Shown here piece by piece: positions 7,820 through 16,581 of a stretch of DNA of 44,914 nucleotides. Location: assembly GCA_964369845.1 (NCBI GenBank), contig CAYJFJ010000009.1, positions 1 through 44,914 of the forward strand. The letters run 5' to 3'. Position 1 is the stretch's first letter. Each line of letters starts with the position of its first letter. This stretch comes from CAKOSP01 sp964369845. GTDB lineage: Bacteria > Bacillota_I > Bacilli_A > RF39 > UBA660. Under the pieces are notes generated by a model. The model was not told the origin of the DNA. It made no database searches and saw only the letters and a program-made list of their open reading frames with translations. The position numbers and the translations under genes were made by a program.

Positions 7820-8621
7820 AAAATTAATTGATGAAGCCGATTTAGTAGTAATAGGTGCAGGCTATGGTTTATCATCTTCAGCAGGTATAAATTATGACGA
7901 AGAGACGTTTAAAAATAATTTCAAACCATATTATGAAAAGTTTAATATAAAAGATTTTTATTCTGGTAGTTTTTATGAATTTTCTTCTTTAGAGGAAAAA
8001 TGGGCCTTTACTGCAGAAAAAGTAAACTTTTCTTATTTATCTAGAAAAGCTAGTCAAACATATATTAATTTATATAATTTAGTTAAAAACAAAGAACATT
8101 TCGTTATTACTACTAATGTGGATGAACAATTTTTAAAAGCTGGATTTTCTATTGATAACTTATTTAGAGTTCAAGGGTCTTATAATTTACTTCAGTGCTC
8201 AGTTGCTTGTCATAACACCCTTTATGAAAATGATGATATTATAAAAGATATGCTTAGTAATATAATTGATTGTAAAATTCCTTCTTCTTTAATTCCGAAG
8301 TGTCCTAAGTGTGGTTCTAATATGGACCTTAATTTAAGAAAAGATGAGTATTTTGTTGAAGATGATACTTGGGAAGATTGTTTTCATAATTATGAAATTA
8401 CTCTTGAAAATTTTTTGGATAAAAAAATTTTACTTTTAGAACTTGGAGTTGGATATAATACACCTAGTATTATTAAATTTCCGTTTAGAGATTTGGCTAA
8501 TGATTTTTCTAATATTAATTTGATTAAAGTAAATATCCAAGATGATTCTTCAGATGGTGAACTTACTTTTAACGAAGATTGTTCTTCTTTTATAAATAAT
8601 ATCTTTGATTTATATAACTAA
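7797..8621 (+). CDS. SirTM-class sirtuin (protein ADP-ribosyltransferase)
   Basis: 274 residues. NAD-binding motifs of sirtuins are present: GAGYGLSSSAGI (20-31) and TTNVDEQ (105-111). The usual catalytic His is replaced by Gln in VQG (125-127), as known for class M sirtuins, which transfer ADP-ribose rather than deacetylate. Zinc cysteines are C134 and C138 (CSVAC), with a CPKCG pair further on. AAGGAG precedes the ATG at 7797, inside the end of the macrodomain gene. In staphylococci and streptococci these two sit with a GcvH-like protein and a lipoate ligase. Neither is here, so the target may differ. Confidence 0.85.
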   Translation: MKSYLKVKKLIDEADLVVIGAGYGLSSSAGINYDEETFKNNFKPYYEKFNIKDFYSGSFYEFSSLEEKWAFTAEKVNFSYLSRKASQTYINLYNLVKNKEHFVITTNVDEQFLKAGFSIDNLFRVQGSYNLLQCSVACHNTLYENDDIIKDMLSNIIDCKIPSSLIPKCPKCGSNMDLNLRKDEYFVEDDTWEDCFHNYEITLENFLDKKILLLELGVGYNTPSIIKFPFRDLANDFSNINLIKVNIQDDSSDGELTFNEDCSSFINNIFDLYN

Positions 8622-9910
8622 ATATATAGTGTTTGCCCAATACTTAACACATCACTTTTTAAATTATTCTTTATTTTTATTTCCTCAACTGTTGTATTAT
8701 ATTTTTTAGCTATGGAATAAAGGCTATCTCCGGCTACTACTTTATAGGTTTGATTGCTATCAGTAGTAGTTTTTGGAATCAATAAACTTTGTCCTATACT
8801 TAGCAAATTGCTAGTTAACCCATTTAAATTTTTAATTTCATCAACACTTGTATTATATATTTTTGCTATGGAATATAAAGAGTCTCCAGCTTTAACTGTA
8901 TATGTAATTGTTTCACTTGGAGGAGTAGGTTCTGTAATAGAATCTTTTTTTAATTTTAGAACTTGGCCGATACTCAAAGTATCACTAGTTAAATTATTTA
9001 TTTCTTTTAATTCATTTACACTTATTCCTGTTGTTTTCGAAATAGAATATAATGTATCTCCAGCTTTTACAGTGTATGTTTCATATGTTTCTTCTGGCGT
9101 TTCAGTGTCTTCTCTTAAATTTAAAACTTGTCCTATACTTAACACATCACTAGTTAAATTATTGATAGTTTTTATTTTCTCGATAGAAACACCTGTTTTT
9201 TGTGATATAGAATATAGTGTATCACCGGCTTTTACAGTGTAAGTACTAGTTGTATCTGGGTCAGTAGGAGTTTCTAATTCTAGAACTTTTAATTCTTGAT
9301 TTATGCTAATTGTGTTATCTGTTAAGTTATTAAGTTTTTTTATTTCATCAACAGTTGTATTAAACATTCTTGCTATTGAGTATAATGTATCTCCTGGTTT
9401 AACAACATAAGTTTCATATAATATATCTTCATTATAATCACAATTAGAAAGTGGGGTGTACAAATCTATTAGTGCGCTCCATGTATCTTTGCCAACTATT
9501 CCATCTGGCACTAATTTGTTTAAAAATTGAAACGTTTGTACAGATTTATAAGTTATTTCATCAAATATGCCTGTTATTTCACCATTATAATATAATAAAT
9601 TTTTTAAAATTGTTTGTAATTCTACTACTTCATTATTTTCGTCTCCGAAAGATAAAGTTGGTTTATTTATTATAGATTTATTTTTTGTTGATGATTTAGT
9701 TATTGAATATAGTAAGTCCCATGTTTTTTTTGTTGCAGTTCCTGTTGCTTCTAAATAGTTTGCAACTTGAAAGTTAGTTACCCAAGATGTTGTATCTGGA
9801 CCAAAAACACCTGTTGTAGATCCCGGAAAATAATTATTTATTTTTAATAGTTGCTGCAATAGTGTTACTTCGGTTCCGCTATCTCCTTCTTTTAATAATG
9901 TATAATTCAT
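8618..9910 (-). CDS. Peptidoglycan-binding protein with two PG_binding_1 and five LysM domains
   Basis: 430 residues. Two peptidoglycan-binding domains (about 5-65 and 78-150) are followed by five LysM repeats, each opening with YxVxxGDxLYSI and ending near SIGQxL (about 167 to the C-terminus). The linkers between LysM units are Thr/Pro/Glu-rich. There is no signal peptide, membrane segment or catalytic domain. It must therefore reach the wall by another route, such as lysis, a holin-like export or a spore-type mother-cell layer. AAGGAGG precedes the ATG. It is divergent from the SpoIID-like gene, which also binds peptidoglycan. Its stop overlaps the SirTM stop by three bases. Confidence 0.88.
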   Translation of the reverse strand: MNYTLLKEGDSGTEVTLLQQLLKINNYFPGSTTGVFGPDTTSWVTNFQVANYLEATGTATKKTWDLLYSITKSSTKNKSIINKPTLSFGDENNEVVELQTILKNLLYYNGEITGIFDEITYKSVQTFQFLNKLVPDGIVGKDTWSALIDLYTPLSNCDYNEDILYETYVVKPGDTLYSIARMFNTTVDEIKKLNNLTDNTISINQELKVLELETPTDPDTTSTYTVKAGDTLYSISQKTGVSIEKIKTINNLTSDVLSIGQVLNLREDTETPEETYETYTVKAGDTLYSISKTTGISVNELKEINNLTSDTLSIGQVLKLKKDSITEPTPPSETITYTVKAGDSLYSIAKIYNTSVDEIKNLNGLTSNLLSIGQSLLIPKTTTDSNQTYKVVAGDSLYSIAKKYNTTVEEIKIKNNLKSDVLSIGQTLYI

Positions 9911-9984
9911 ATATCCTCCTTTTTTCTAATTAAATATATGTTAAGTTTTAAAAATAATTATTAAGAATATACTTTTGTAAGGAG

Positions 9985-11208
9985 TTGATTAAAATAATAA
10001 AAGGATATTTACTAGTAAATGTTTATGCTGATGATATTTCTCAACCTATTTTAGATGCTAGTGTTAAAATCATAGAAAGTAGTGAAATATATAAGACAGA
10101 TGAAAATGGTCAAACCGGAAATATTGCTTTAGAAACTTATTCAAAAGAAAATTCACTTAAACCAGGTGGTGAAAATTTATATAAAAGTTATTCTATTGAA
10201 GTTTCTAAAACTGGCATGAGTAATGTTGTTATTAAAGGAATTAATATTTTTGAAGAAGTTATTGCAGTTCAAAATGTATATATGCATGCTACCGATGAAC
10301 AAGGTTCTTTAACTAAAACTTTCGAAATAGATCCTATAGTGGTTGAGTCTAATTACTCTTCAAAATACGTAGATCCTGAAAATAGTGAATCTAACTTTGT
10401 TTTAAATAAAGTTATTGTACCAGAATATGTTATTGTTCATGATGGTATACCGACTGATAATACCGCTCCTAATTTATATGTTCCTTATTCAGATTATATA
10501 AAAAATGTTGCATGCAGTGAAATTTATCCCACTTGGCCTATAGAAACTTTAAAAGCTAATATTATAGCTATTATGTCTTTTACTTTAAATAGAATTTATA
10601 CTGAATGGTATCCATCTAAAGGTTATATTTTTACAATTACATCGGTTACTGCATATGATCAAAAATATACTTTGAATAGAACAATATATGATTCTATTTC
10701 TCAAGTTGTTGATGACTTAATGTTGCAATATTTAAAAAGGCCTACTAAATCTGAACCTATGCTTGCACAATATTGTGATGGAGAAAGTTTAAGGCAACCA
10801 GGGTGGCTTTGGCAGTGGGGATCTGCTGATTTAGGTGAACAAAAAGTTCCGGCAATTGATATTTTGAAATATTATTACGGTAGTGATATTGAAGTGAAAA
10901 CTGCCGAATATCAAATTGGCTTACCTACCTCTTTTCCTGGTAAAGCTTTAGTTAAAGGTGATTGTAGTGAAGCTGTAAAACACTTTCAAAATCAAATTAA
11001 TATTGTTCGTGGTAATTATCCTGGCTTGGTACAAATTGAAAACCCGAATGGTGAATTTGATGATCAAACTGAAATTGCAGTTCAAGTTTTTCAAGACGTT
11101 TTTGGTTTAAGTATTACAGGCGTTGTAGATTATGCTACATGGTATAAAATATCTTATATGTATATTGCTGTTGCTAGAATGATATTTGGTGTTTATGATA
11201 GAGAATAA
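9985..11208 (+). CDS. SpoIID-like protein with C-terminal peptidoglycan-binding domain
   Basis: About 407 residues. An N-terminal beta domain (GYLLVNVYADDISQPILDA, about 5-80) precedes a central region resembling the SpoIID/LytB-type domain of clostridial proteins: ANIIAIMSFTLNRIYTEWY, AYDQKYTLNRTIYDSIS, then AQYCDGESL and WGSADLGEQ. A PG_binding_1 domain (about 320-395) ends the protein. SpoIID proteins cleave peptidoglycan glycan strands. No ATG or GTG exists near the start. The TTG at 9985 touches the AAGGAG (9979-9984), and ATA at 9994 has better spacing, so the start is uncertain. Confidence 0.7.
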   Translation: MIKIIKGYLLVNVYADDISQPILDASVKIIESSEIYKTDENGQTGNIALETYSKENSLKPGGENLYKSYSIEVSKTGMSNVVIKGINIFEEVIAVQNVYMHATDEQGSLTKTFEIDPIVVESNYSSKYVDPENSESNFVLNKVIVPEYVIVHDGIPTDNTAPNLYVPYSDYIKNVACSEIYPTWPIETLKANIIAIMSFTLNRIYTEWYPSKGYIFTITSVTAYDQKYTLNRTIYDSISQVVDDLMLQYLKRPTKSEPMLAQYCDGESLRQPGWLWQWGSADLGEQKVPAIDILKYYYGSDIEVKTAEYQIGLPTSFPGKALVKGDCSEAVKHFQNQINIVRGNYPGLVQIENPNGEFDDQTEIAVQVFQDVFGLSITGVVDYATWYKISYMYIAVARMIFGVYDRE

Positions 11209-11230
11209 AAGTTGTAATACTTTTATTTTT
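11204..11230 (+). terminator. Intrinsic terminator
   Basis: AATAAAAGT (11204-11212), loop TGTAAT, ACTTTTATT (11219-11227), T-run. The stop codon of the SpoIID-like gene is inside. Confidence 0.75.
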
Positions 11231-11287
11231 ATTTGCAGTAATATAGAAATATTTATTTATTTTTGATATTATGTATATGAGGTGTAT

Positions 11288-11647
11288 ATGAAAATAGTAT
11301 TTATAATAACTTTTATATTGCTTGCACTGCTTACTTTAATATTGTTTTTTATTCCAAAAAAAGAAGCTAGTTTTGAAAAGGTTTCTTTAGAAGAAATGTA
11401 TTTGATGAATGAATCAATAATTATTATTGACGTAAGAACAGAAGAAGAATACGCTTTGGGACACTTAGATAATAGTATTAATATACCAGTTGATTACTTA
11501 ACTGAAGATAGACTTGAAAACATAAATAAAGATGAATATATATTTTTATATTGCAGAAGTGGGGTTAGAAGTGTAACTGCTGCTAATATTTTAATTGAGC
11601 TTGGATATGTTAACGTTTATGATTTAGGTGGAATAACAGAATTTTAG
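11288..11647 (+). CDS. Membrane-anchored rhodanese
   Basis: 119 residues. An N-terminal membrane helix (about 2-22) is followed by a single rhodanese domain: IIIIDVRTEEEYALGHL, then the active-site loop CRSGVR with the sulfur-accepting Cys. The protein stops just after the DLGGI motif, which is normal for short rhodaneses. It should transfer or sense sulfane sulfur at the membrane. The start at 11288 follows GAGGTG; a GTG at 11282 lies inside that ribosome site. It is the first gene of a three-gene operon with a VOC protein and a flavodoxin-ferredoxin. Confidence 0.85.
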   Translation: MKIVFIITFILLALLTLILFFIPKKEASFEKVSLEEMYLMNESIIIIDVRTEEEYALGHLDNSINIPVDYLTEDRLENINKDEYIFLYCRSGVRSVTAANILIELGYVNVYDLGGITEF

Positions 11648-11658
11648 AAAGGATATTT

Positions 11659-12030
11659 ATGTACAAATTTAGTCATTACAACTTTAATGTTGTTAATTTG
11701 GAAAAAAGTTTAAAATTTTATGAGGAGGCTTTAGGGTTAAAAGTATCAAGAAGATATGTGCCGGAAGATAATAGTTTTGAACTTGTTTACTTATCAGATG
11801 GGGTAGGTGATTTCACTTTAGAACTTACTTATATTAAGGAAAGAACTATTCCTTATAATTTAGGGGAAAATGAATTTCATTTAGCTTTAGAGGTTCAAAA
11901 CTATGAGAGTAGTTATAAAAAACATAAAGATATGGGTATAATTTGTTATGAAAATAGTGATATGGGAATTTATTTTATAAGTGATCCTGATAACTACTGG
12001 ATTGAAATTATTCCTGGTAAACAGCAATGA
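11659..12030 (+). CDS. VOC-family protein (lactoylglutathione lyase-like)
   Basis: 123 residues with two beta-alpha-beta-beta-beta repeats of the vicinal oxygen chelate fold. The GloA-like elements FSHYNFNVVNLEKSLKFYEE, FTLELTY, FHLALEV and YWIEIIP supply the usual His/Glu metal ligands (H6, the E of LELTY, the H of FHLAL, the E of WIEII). Relatives isomerise the methylglyoxal-thiol adduct. Low-GC Bacillota often lack glutathione, so another thiol is likely. It lies 11 bases after the rhodanese, and its TGA overlaps the next ATG. Confidence 0.85.
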   Translation: MYKFSHYNFNVVNLEKSLKFYEEALGLKVSRRYVPEDNSFELVYLSDGVGDFTLELTYIKERTIPYNLGENEFHLALEVQNYESSYKKHKDMGIICYENSDMGIYFISDPDNYWIEIIPGKQQ

Positions 12031-12752
12031 AAAGAGAAATTTTATACTTCAGTCCTACTGGAAACACTCGTTTTTTAGCTGATAAATTAGCTGAGAAACT
12101 TAAGTGTAATATAATCAACTTTACTGAAGAACCTAGTTGTGAACATTTAGTTATAATGAGTTCTATTCACGCTTTTAGATTACCTTCAGTGTTGAAAACA
12201 AAAATAAAAAAAGCCAAATCAGTTAGTATTATTATGATCGGGTGTAATACTTCTAAAATTAATTATGCAGCTGGTAATTTTCTTTTAAAACAAGCTAAAA
12301 AATGTAATGTCGAAGTTATGCATTATAAACTTCTAGCTATGCCGCTTACAATAGTTAAATCATTCGATGAAAATTATGGAAAAAAAATAGTTTCTGAATC
12401 TATTACAGAAATTGAAAGAATTTCTAAGCTTATACTTAATTCTCAGAAAGAAGTTATTAAAGCTTCATTTTCTTCTAAAATATTATTACCTATTTATCAT
12501 GTGGAAAATATTTTTGTGAAACTTTTTGGTTTAGAATTATTCGCTAATGATAAATGTGTAAAATGTAAAAAATGCATTTCTATATGTCCTAAGAAAAATA
12601 TTTATTTCAAAAACAAAATAAAATTTAAATTAAACTGCATGATGTGCATGTCTTGTATATATAATTGTCCTAAAAAAGCTATTCATCCTAGAATATCAAA
12701 GTTTGTAGAATTTAAAGAAGGTTATGATTTAAATAAGTATATTGATAAATAG
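12027..12752 (+). CDS. EFR1-type flavodoxin-ferredoxin protein
   Basis: 241 residues. The N-terminal flavodoxin-like domain carries the FMN phosphate loop SPTGNT (9-14). The C-terminal third has two 4Fe-4S cluster motifs, CVKCKKCISICP and CMMCMSCIYNCP. This is the EFR1 family layout. It should shuttle electrons between a flavin and iron-sulfur clusters in an anaerobe. It overlaps the VOC gene by four bases (ATGA). The electron partner is unknown. Confidence 0.85.
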   Translation: MKREILYFSPTGNTRFLADKLAEKLKCNIINFTEEPSCEHLVIMSSIHAFRLPSVLKTKIKKAKSVSIIMIGCNTSKINYAAGNFLLKQAKKCNVEVMHYKLLAMPLTIVKSFDENYGKKIVSESITEIERISKLILNSQKEVIKASFSSKILLPIYHVENIFVKLFGLELFANDKCVKCKKCISICPKKNIYFKNKIKFKLNCMMCMSCIYNCPKKAIHPRISKFVEFKEGYDLNKYIDK

Positions 12753-12760
12753 AAGTTTAC

Positions 12761-12789
12761 TTGTAATATATATGTGAAAATGATATAAT
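12761..12789 (+). promoter_or_regulatory. Promoter of the small membrane protein gene
   Basis: TTGTAA (12761-12766), 17-base spacer, TGATATAAT (TATAAT 12784-12789). Confidence 0.6.
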
Positions 12790-12829
12790 TTTAATGCACA
12801 TTTGAGAGTTGTGTGGGAAGGATTATATA

Positions 12830-13276
12830 ATGAAAAATATTATGGATAGATTTAATATTTCTAAAAATACATTATTAGGAATTGTTGGATTTGTTGTAGC
12901 TTTTTTTGTGACTTTAATAGCATTAAACTTTAACTCTATTTTTGGTAATGAACTTAAAGATATGGCTAATGAACTTAATGAAACTATGCCTTTTATGGTT
13001 GATGATATTACTAGAGCTGATAGTGTTAGTATTAAAGGAAAAGATACAGTAGTTTATGAATATACTGTAATTGGTTTTACAACTGATGAATTAAAATCTA
13101 TTTTTACTGATGAAGTAGTAGATGCTCAAAAAGAAACTTTAGTGTCTATTGCTAAAACTAATGCTGATTTAGAATATTTTAGAGATAACAAAGTAAATTT
13201 AGAATACATTTATTCTAGTGAAGATAACGAAGTAGTAGCTACTATTGAAATTGGATACGAAGAATATACTAATTAA
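12830..13276 (+). CDS. Small exported or membrane-anchored protein, unknown
   Basis: 148 residues. One hydrophobic segment (about 15-36, LGIVGFVVAFFVTLIALNF) acts as a signal anchor. The remaining 110 residues are acidic and alternate helix and strand (for example VVYEYTVIGFTTDELKSIF), with the look of a small extracytoplasmic domain like those of DUF4854-type proteins. GGAAGGA at 12816-12822 supports the ATG at 12830. It has its own promoter and terminator. No function is recognisable. Confidence 0.5.
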   Translation: MKNIMDRFNISKNTLLGIVGFVVAFFVTLIALNFNSIFGNELKDMANELNETMPFMVDDITRADSVSIKGKDTVVYEYTVIGFTTDELKSIFTDEVVDAQKETLVSIAKTNADLEYFRDNKVNLEYIYSSEDNEVVATIEIGYEEYTN

Positions 13277-13297
13277 ACTTGCAATGCAAGTTTTTTT
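13275..13297 (+). terminator. Intrinsic terminator
   Basis: AAACTTGC (13275-13282), loop AAT, GCAAGTTT (13286-13293), T-run. Confidence 0.8.
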
Positions 13298-13310
13298 CAT
13301 GAAAAAAGCA

Positions 13311-13820
13311 TTAATATCTTTTAATGCCTTCGTTTATTATTATATCTTTAGGTAAAATCATTTCATCATTGCAATTAAAGAAATTAATATTAACAATGTC
13401 TTTTGTATTTCCATTGTAATCTTTAAAGATTGATATATTAGTTTTTAAAATGTGATTTAATGCTTCATGTTGAAGTGCTGTAATTGTATTTGTATTTGGT
13501 AATATAACGTTACCGCAGTGTGAGTTAGCTGAAATGTAAGCTCTATCAGTTTTTGTACCTATATATATAATGTGTCCTAATTTTGATGTTAATAATTCTA
13601 TTATTGTAAATAATTCATAAAGTGTATAACTACTTATATTTAAATATAATTGATAAAATTTCGAGAATATTTCTTGATGATTTTGATAGTCTTCAATTTT
13701 AATGATTTCACCTTCGATAGTTATAATGTAACCTGCTGTAAGCACACTAAGTTCATCATCTATATTAGTTATATATTCTCCCGTATGATTAAATTTGTGT
13801 TGTATAATTCCATTTTTCAT
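13311..13820 (-). CDS. Hypothetical soluble protein
   Basis: 169 residues, no membrane segment. The N-terminal half looks strand-rich (KFNHTGEYITNIDDELSVL), the middle is a helical stretch (EIFSKFYQLYLNISSYTLYE), and the C-terminal part has a conserved-looking HCGNVILPNTNTITALQHEA. GGAG lies eight bases before the ATG at 13820; an earlier in-frame start at 13868 lacks such a site. No family was recognised. It is between two convergent or tandem minus-strand neighbours and is probably monocistronic. Confidence 0.45.
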   Translation of the reverse strand: MKNGIIQHKFNHTGEYITNIDDELSVLTAGYIITIEGEIIKIEDYQNHQEIFSKFYQLYLNISSYTLYELFTIIELLTSKLGHIIYIGTKTDRAYISANSHCGNVILPNTNTITALQHEALNHILKTNISIFKDYNGNTKDIVNINFFNCNDEMILPKDIIINEGIKRY

Positions 13821-13931
13821 ATAAATTCTCCGTTTAATTATTCTACTAGATATATTTTCATTTTGCAATATTTTTGTATTAAAAAAGAAATAAAACTATT
13901 ATTTTATTTCTTTATTATTGATAATAAATTA

Positions 13932-15527
13932 TTATCTTTTTTTAGTTTTGCTAGAAATTTCAACTCTGATTTTTCTACCTTTATATACTTTACCTTTGAT
14001 TTTTCTCATAAATTCATCAGCAGAATCTTTATCTACATCTACAAATGTAAATGTATTTAATATTTCTACATTTGAATATACATCATTTGGTAATTTTGTT
14101 TCTTTGTTTAGTAATTCTAATAAAGAATTTTTTCTTAAACCATCTTTTGTTCCAATTGTTATAAACATTCTTGCTTTTGATGGATCTACTTTTTTACTAC
14201 TTTTTGAGTTGCTTTTATCTTTAATTTCCAGAGGTTTATAAATATTAGAACCAATAGTTTTATTAATGTTGAATTTAATTAATCCAGCACATAAATCCAT
14301 TAATTCTGCTTTATTTAAATCTCTAATGTATTCATAAGCTTCTTCAATATGTGTTACTTCTTTTGCTTTTTCAATAACTAAGTTATATCTGCTTGACACT
14401 ACTTCTTCAGCAGTTGGAACAGATTTTTCAGTCATTTTTGATTTAGTATGTTTTTCTATTAATTCAAGTTTTCTTTTTTCTTTATGAGTTAATAAAGTAA
14501 TTGAAATACCTTTGTTACTAGCTCTTCCAGTTCTTCCGATTCTATGTACATAAGTTTCAACTTCTCTTGGAACTTTAAAGTTCACTACTAAATCAATATT
14601 ATCAACATGTATTCCTCTAGCAGCTATGTCAGTTGCTATTAATACATTAAATGATCCTTTTTTAAATCTTTCTAATGTTTTAGTTCTTGTTGCTTGTGAT
14701 ATATCTCCGTGTAGAGTTTCTATGCTGTAATTTTTACTTTGTAATTCTCCAACTAGCTCATCACATTCTTTTTTTGTATGACAAAATACTATACATCTTT
14801 TATTATAATGTAAATCTAAATTTCTACATAAAACTTCTAATCTATGTTTATCATTTACAAATGTATAAAATTGTTCAATATTATCTGAAGTTTTACTTTT
14901 ACTTTTAACTTCAATATGTTTTTGTTCTTCATTCATATAAGACGCCGCTAACATTTTAATGTTTTTTGGCATTGTTGCTGAAAATAATAAAATTTGCTTA
15001 TTTTCTGGAGCGCATTTTAATACATTTTCAATATCTTCTAAGAAGCCCATGTTAAGCATTTCATCTGCTTCATCTAATACAAAGAAACTGATATTACTTA
15101 AGTTTAATTTTTTTCTTTTAATTAAATCTTGAACTCTTCCTGGTGTACCAACTACTACGTCAGCACCTTTTTTTAAATCTTTAATTTGTCTATCTATTGA
15201 GTCTCCTCCATAAACTGCTGTAATGTTAAATTCTTTTGTTTTATTTAAATTTTTAAATTCAGAGCATACTTGGATTGCAAGTTCTCTTGTTGGTGTTAAA
15301 ATTATTGCTTGTACAACATCTTTCTTTACATTTATTTTAGATAAGACACTTGCTGCAAAAGCTAATGTTTTTCCTGTTCCCGTTTGGGCTTGTCCTATTA
15401 CATCATAACCATCGATTATAACTGGTATGATCTCTCTTTGAATCTCACTAGGTGTTTTGTATCCTAGGTTATCAATTGAGCTTAATACTTCTCTAGATAG
15501 GCCTAGATTTTCAAAACTATTATTCAT
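13932..15527 (-). CDS. DEAD-box RNA helicase with DbpA-type RNA-binding domain
   Basis: 531 residues. Helicase motifs occur in order: Q motif (FENLGLS...TPSEIQ), Walker A AQTGTGKT, PTRELA, DEAD in VLDEADEML, SAT, and HRIGRTGR in the second RecA lobe. The last 75 residues (ARMFITIGTKDGL onward to the basic tail) form the DbpA/CsdA RNA-binding domain, as in DeaD/CshA/DbpA proteins of ribosome assembly and cold adaptation. The start at 15527 follows AGAAGG; the TTG at 15542 is less likely. It is probably the housekeeping RNA helicase of this organism. Confidence 0.92.
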   Translation of the reverse strand: MNNSFENLGLSREVLSSIDNLGYKTPSEIQREIIPVIIDGYDVIGQAQTGTGKTLAFAASVLSKINVKKDVVQAIILTPTRELAIQVCSEFKNLNKTKEFNITAVYGGDSIDRQIKDLKKGADVVVGTPGRVQDLIKRKKLNLSNISFFVLDEADEMLNMGFLEDIENVLKCAPENKQILLFSATMPKNIKMLAASYMNEEQKHIEVKSKSKTSDNIEQFYTFVNDKHRLEVLCRNLDLHYNKRCIVFCHTKKECDELVGELQSKNYSIETLHGDISQATRTKTLERFKKGSFNVLIATDIAARGIHVDNIDLVVNFKVPREVETYVHRIGRTGRASNKGISITLLTHKEKRKLELIEKHTKSKMTEKSVPTAEEVVSSRYNLVIEKAKEVTHIEEAYEYIRDLNKAELMDLCAGLIKFNINKTIGSNIYKPLEIKDKSNSKSSKKVDPSKARMFITIGTKDGLRKNSLLELLNKETKLPNDVYSNVEILNTFTFVDVDKDSADEFMRKIKGKVYKGRKIRVEISSKTKKR

Positions 15528-15597
15528 TTTTCCTTCTTTCAAACACTGATTATACTACATTGTGTCTAATAATGCAAATTATTTGCTAATAAATTGA

Positions 15598-15624
15598 AAA
15601 AAAGGCTTATTTTAGGCCTTTTTT
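15598..15624 (-). terminator. Intrinsic terminator of the DUF1266-like gene
   Basis: On the minus strand AAAAAAGGC, a 9-base loop holding the stop codon, then GCCTTTTTT. The last codons of the gene form the 5' arm. Confidence 0.7.
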
Positions 15625-16329
15625 GTCGTTAAATATAGTCCATGGACTGTTTTTGTCAATTATTAAATCATTAATTAATGCTGTTATACTTATAAATGGA
15701 TTGTTGTATCCTGCGAATATTGCTCTTGCTATTGCATATGACTTTGCATAATCTGCTATGTTTTTATAATTTTTTTTATAAACTTCATATGAATGTTCTA
15801 TTACTTCCCAAGTTTCTTTTTCTTTTAAGTATCCACATTCAAATGAACATCTTGCAATATAAACTATTCTTCCTAAATCCCAAGAAATGTAGTTTACCTG
15901 TTTGAAATCTTCTAAGTTTTCCAAAAATTCGTAACTTTCAAGTAATTCAGTCGTTTCTAAAATATTTTTTTGGTAAGTTTTTAATATTTCTAACTCTTCT
16001 GTACTTTCAGCAACTTTAGTTAAGTTAAATTCATTGTCTATTAAACTTTCTTTTAGTTTGTCGAAGTAATATCTCGAACCTTTTTTAAATAAATTATTGA
16101 TTTGTTCTTTTGCACTTTTTTTATCTGTTATCTCGTAGTACTCTTTTAATTGAATTTTAATTTTGTCATCATCTTTTCCAGTTTCTAATGTATCACAGTA
16201 GAATCCATTTTGTTCACTTAAAACCAATCCTAATAACAGAGCTTTTTGCTCTTTTTTGCTTAGTTTATTTCCTTCTGGATTTTTCAAATATTTTTTTTGT
16301 GATAACAAAAATTTTATAAACTTCATCAT
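15607..16329 (-). CDS. DUF1266-like hypothetical protein
   Basis: 240 residues, cytosolic and helical. The C-terminal half has the features of DUF1266 proteins: SWDLGRIVYIARCSFECGYL, then TWEVIEHSYEVYKKNY, then YAIARAIFAGYN. The function of the family is not established. AAGGGAG precedes tandem ATG codons at 16329 and 16326. A strong promoter sits at 16353-16381. The gene ends inside a terminator, so it is monocistronic. Confidence 0.6.
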   Translation of the reverse strand: MMKFIKFLLSQKKYLKNPEGNKLSKKEQKALLLGLVLSEQNGFYCDTLETGKDDDKIKIQLKEYYEITDKKSAKEQINNLFKKGSRYYFDKLKESLIDNEFNLTKVAESTEELEILKTYQKNILETTELLESYEFLENLEDFKQVNYISWDLGRIVYIARCSFECGYLKEKETWEVIEHSYEVYKKNYKNIADYAKSYAIARAIFAGYNNPFISITALINDLIIDKNSPWTIFNDKKGLK

Positions 16330-16352
16330 AAAATCTCCCTTGTGTGTATGAT

Positions 16353-16381
16353 ATTATAAACTATTTTTTAAAAAAAATCAA
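16353..16381 (-). promoter_or_regulatory. Promoter of the DUF1266-like gene
   Basis: Minus-strand TTGATT (16381-16376), 17-base spacer, TATAAT (16358-16353). Confidence 0.7.
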
Positions 16382-16581
16382 ATTTGCAATGTTGGCTACT
16401 TCACAATATAGTAATTATTTAGTTTCTCTAATTATAAGATTAAAGATATATTTAAATCTGTTTTTTATTTATGTATTTATTGTTTTATAAGTTTGTTCTT
16501 AAATTTTTTTAAAAGTGTCTAGTTGTGAAATTTAATGTTTTATTTACTAATTTATGTGTTACAATTAAATTAGGTGATAGT

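Noticed and set aside
8754..9242. Long plus-strand ORF over the LysM region
   Set aside because: It is opposite the repeated LysM codons, and its own repeats simply mirror them. No ribosome site or domain.
13650..14241. Overlapping plus-strand ORFs
   Set aside because: They are hydrophobic antisense shadows of the hypothetical gene and the DEAD-box helicase.
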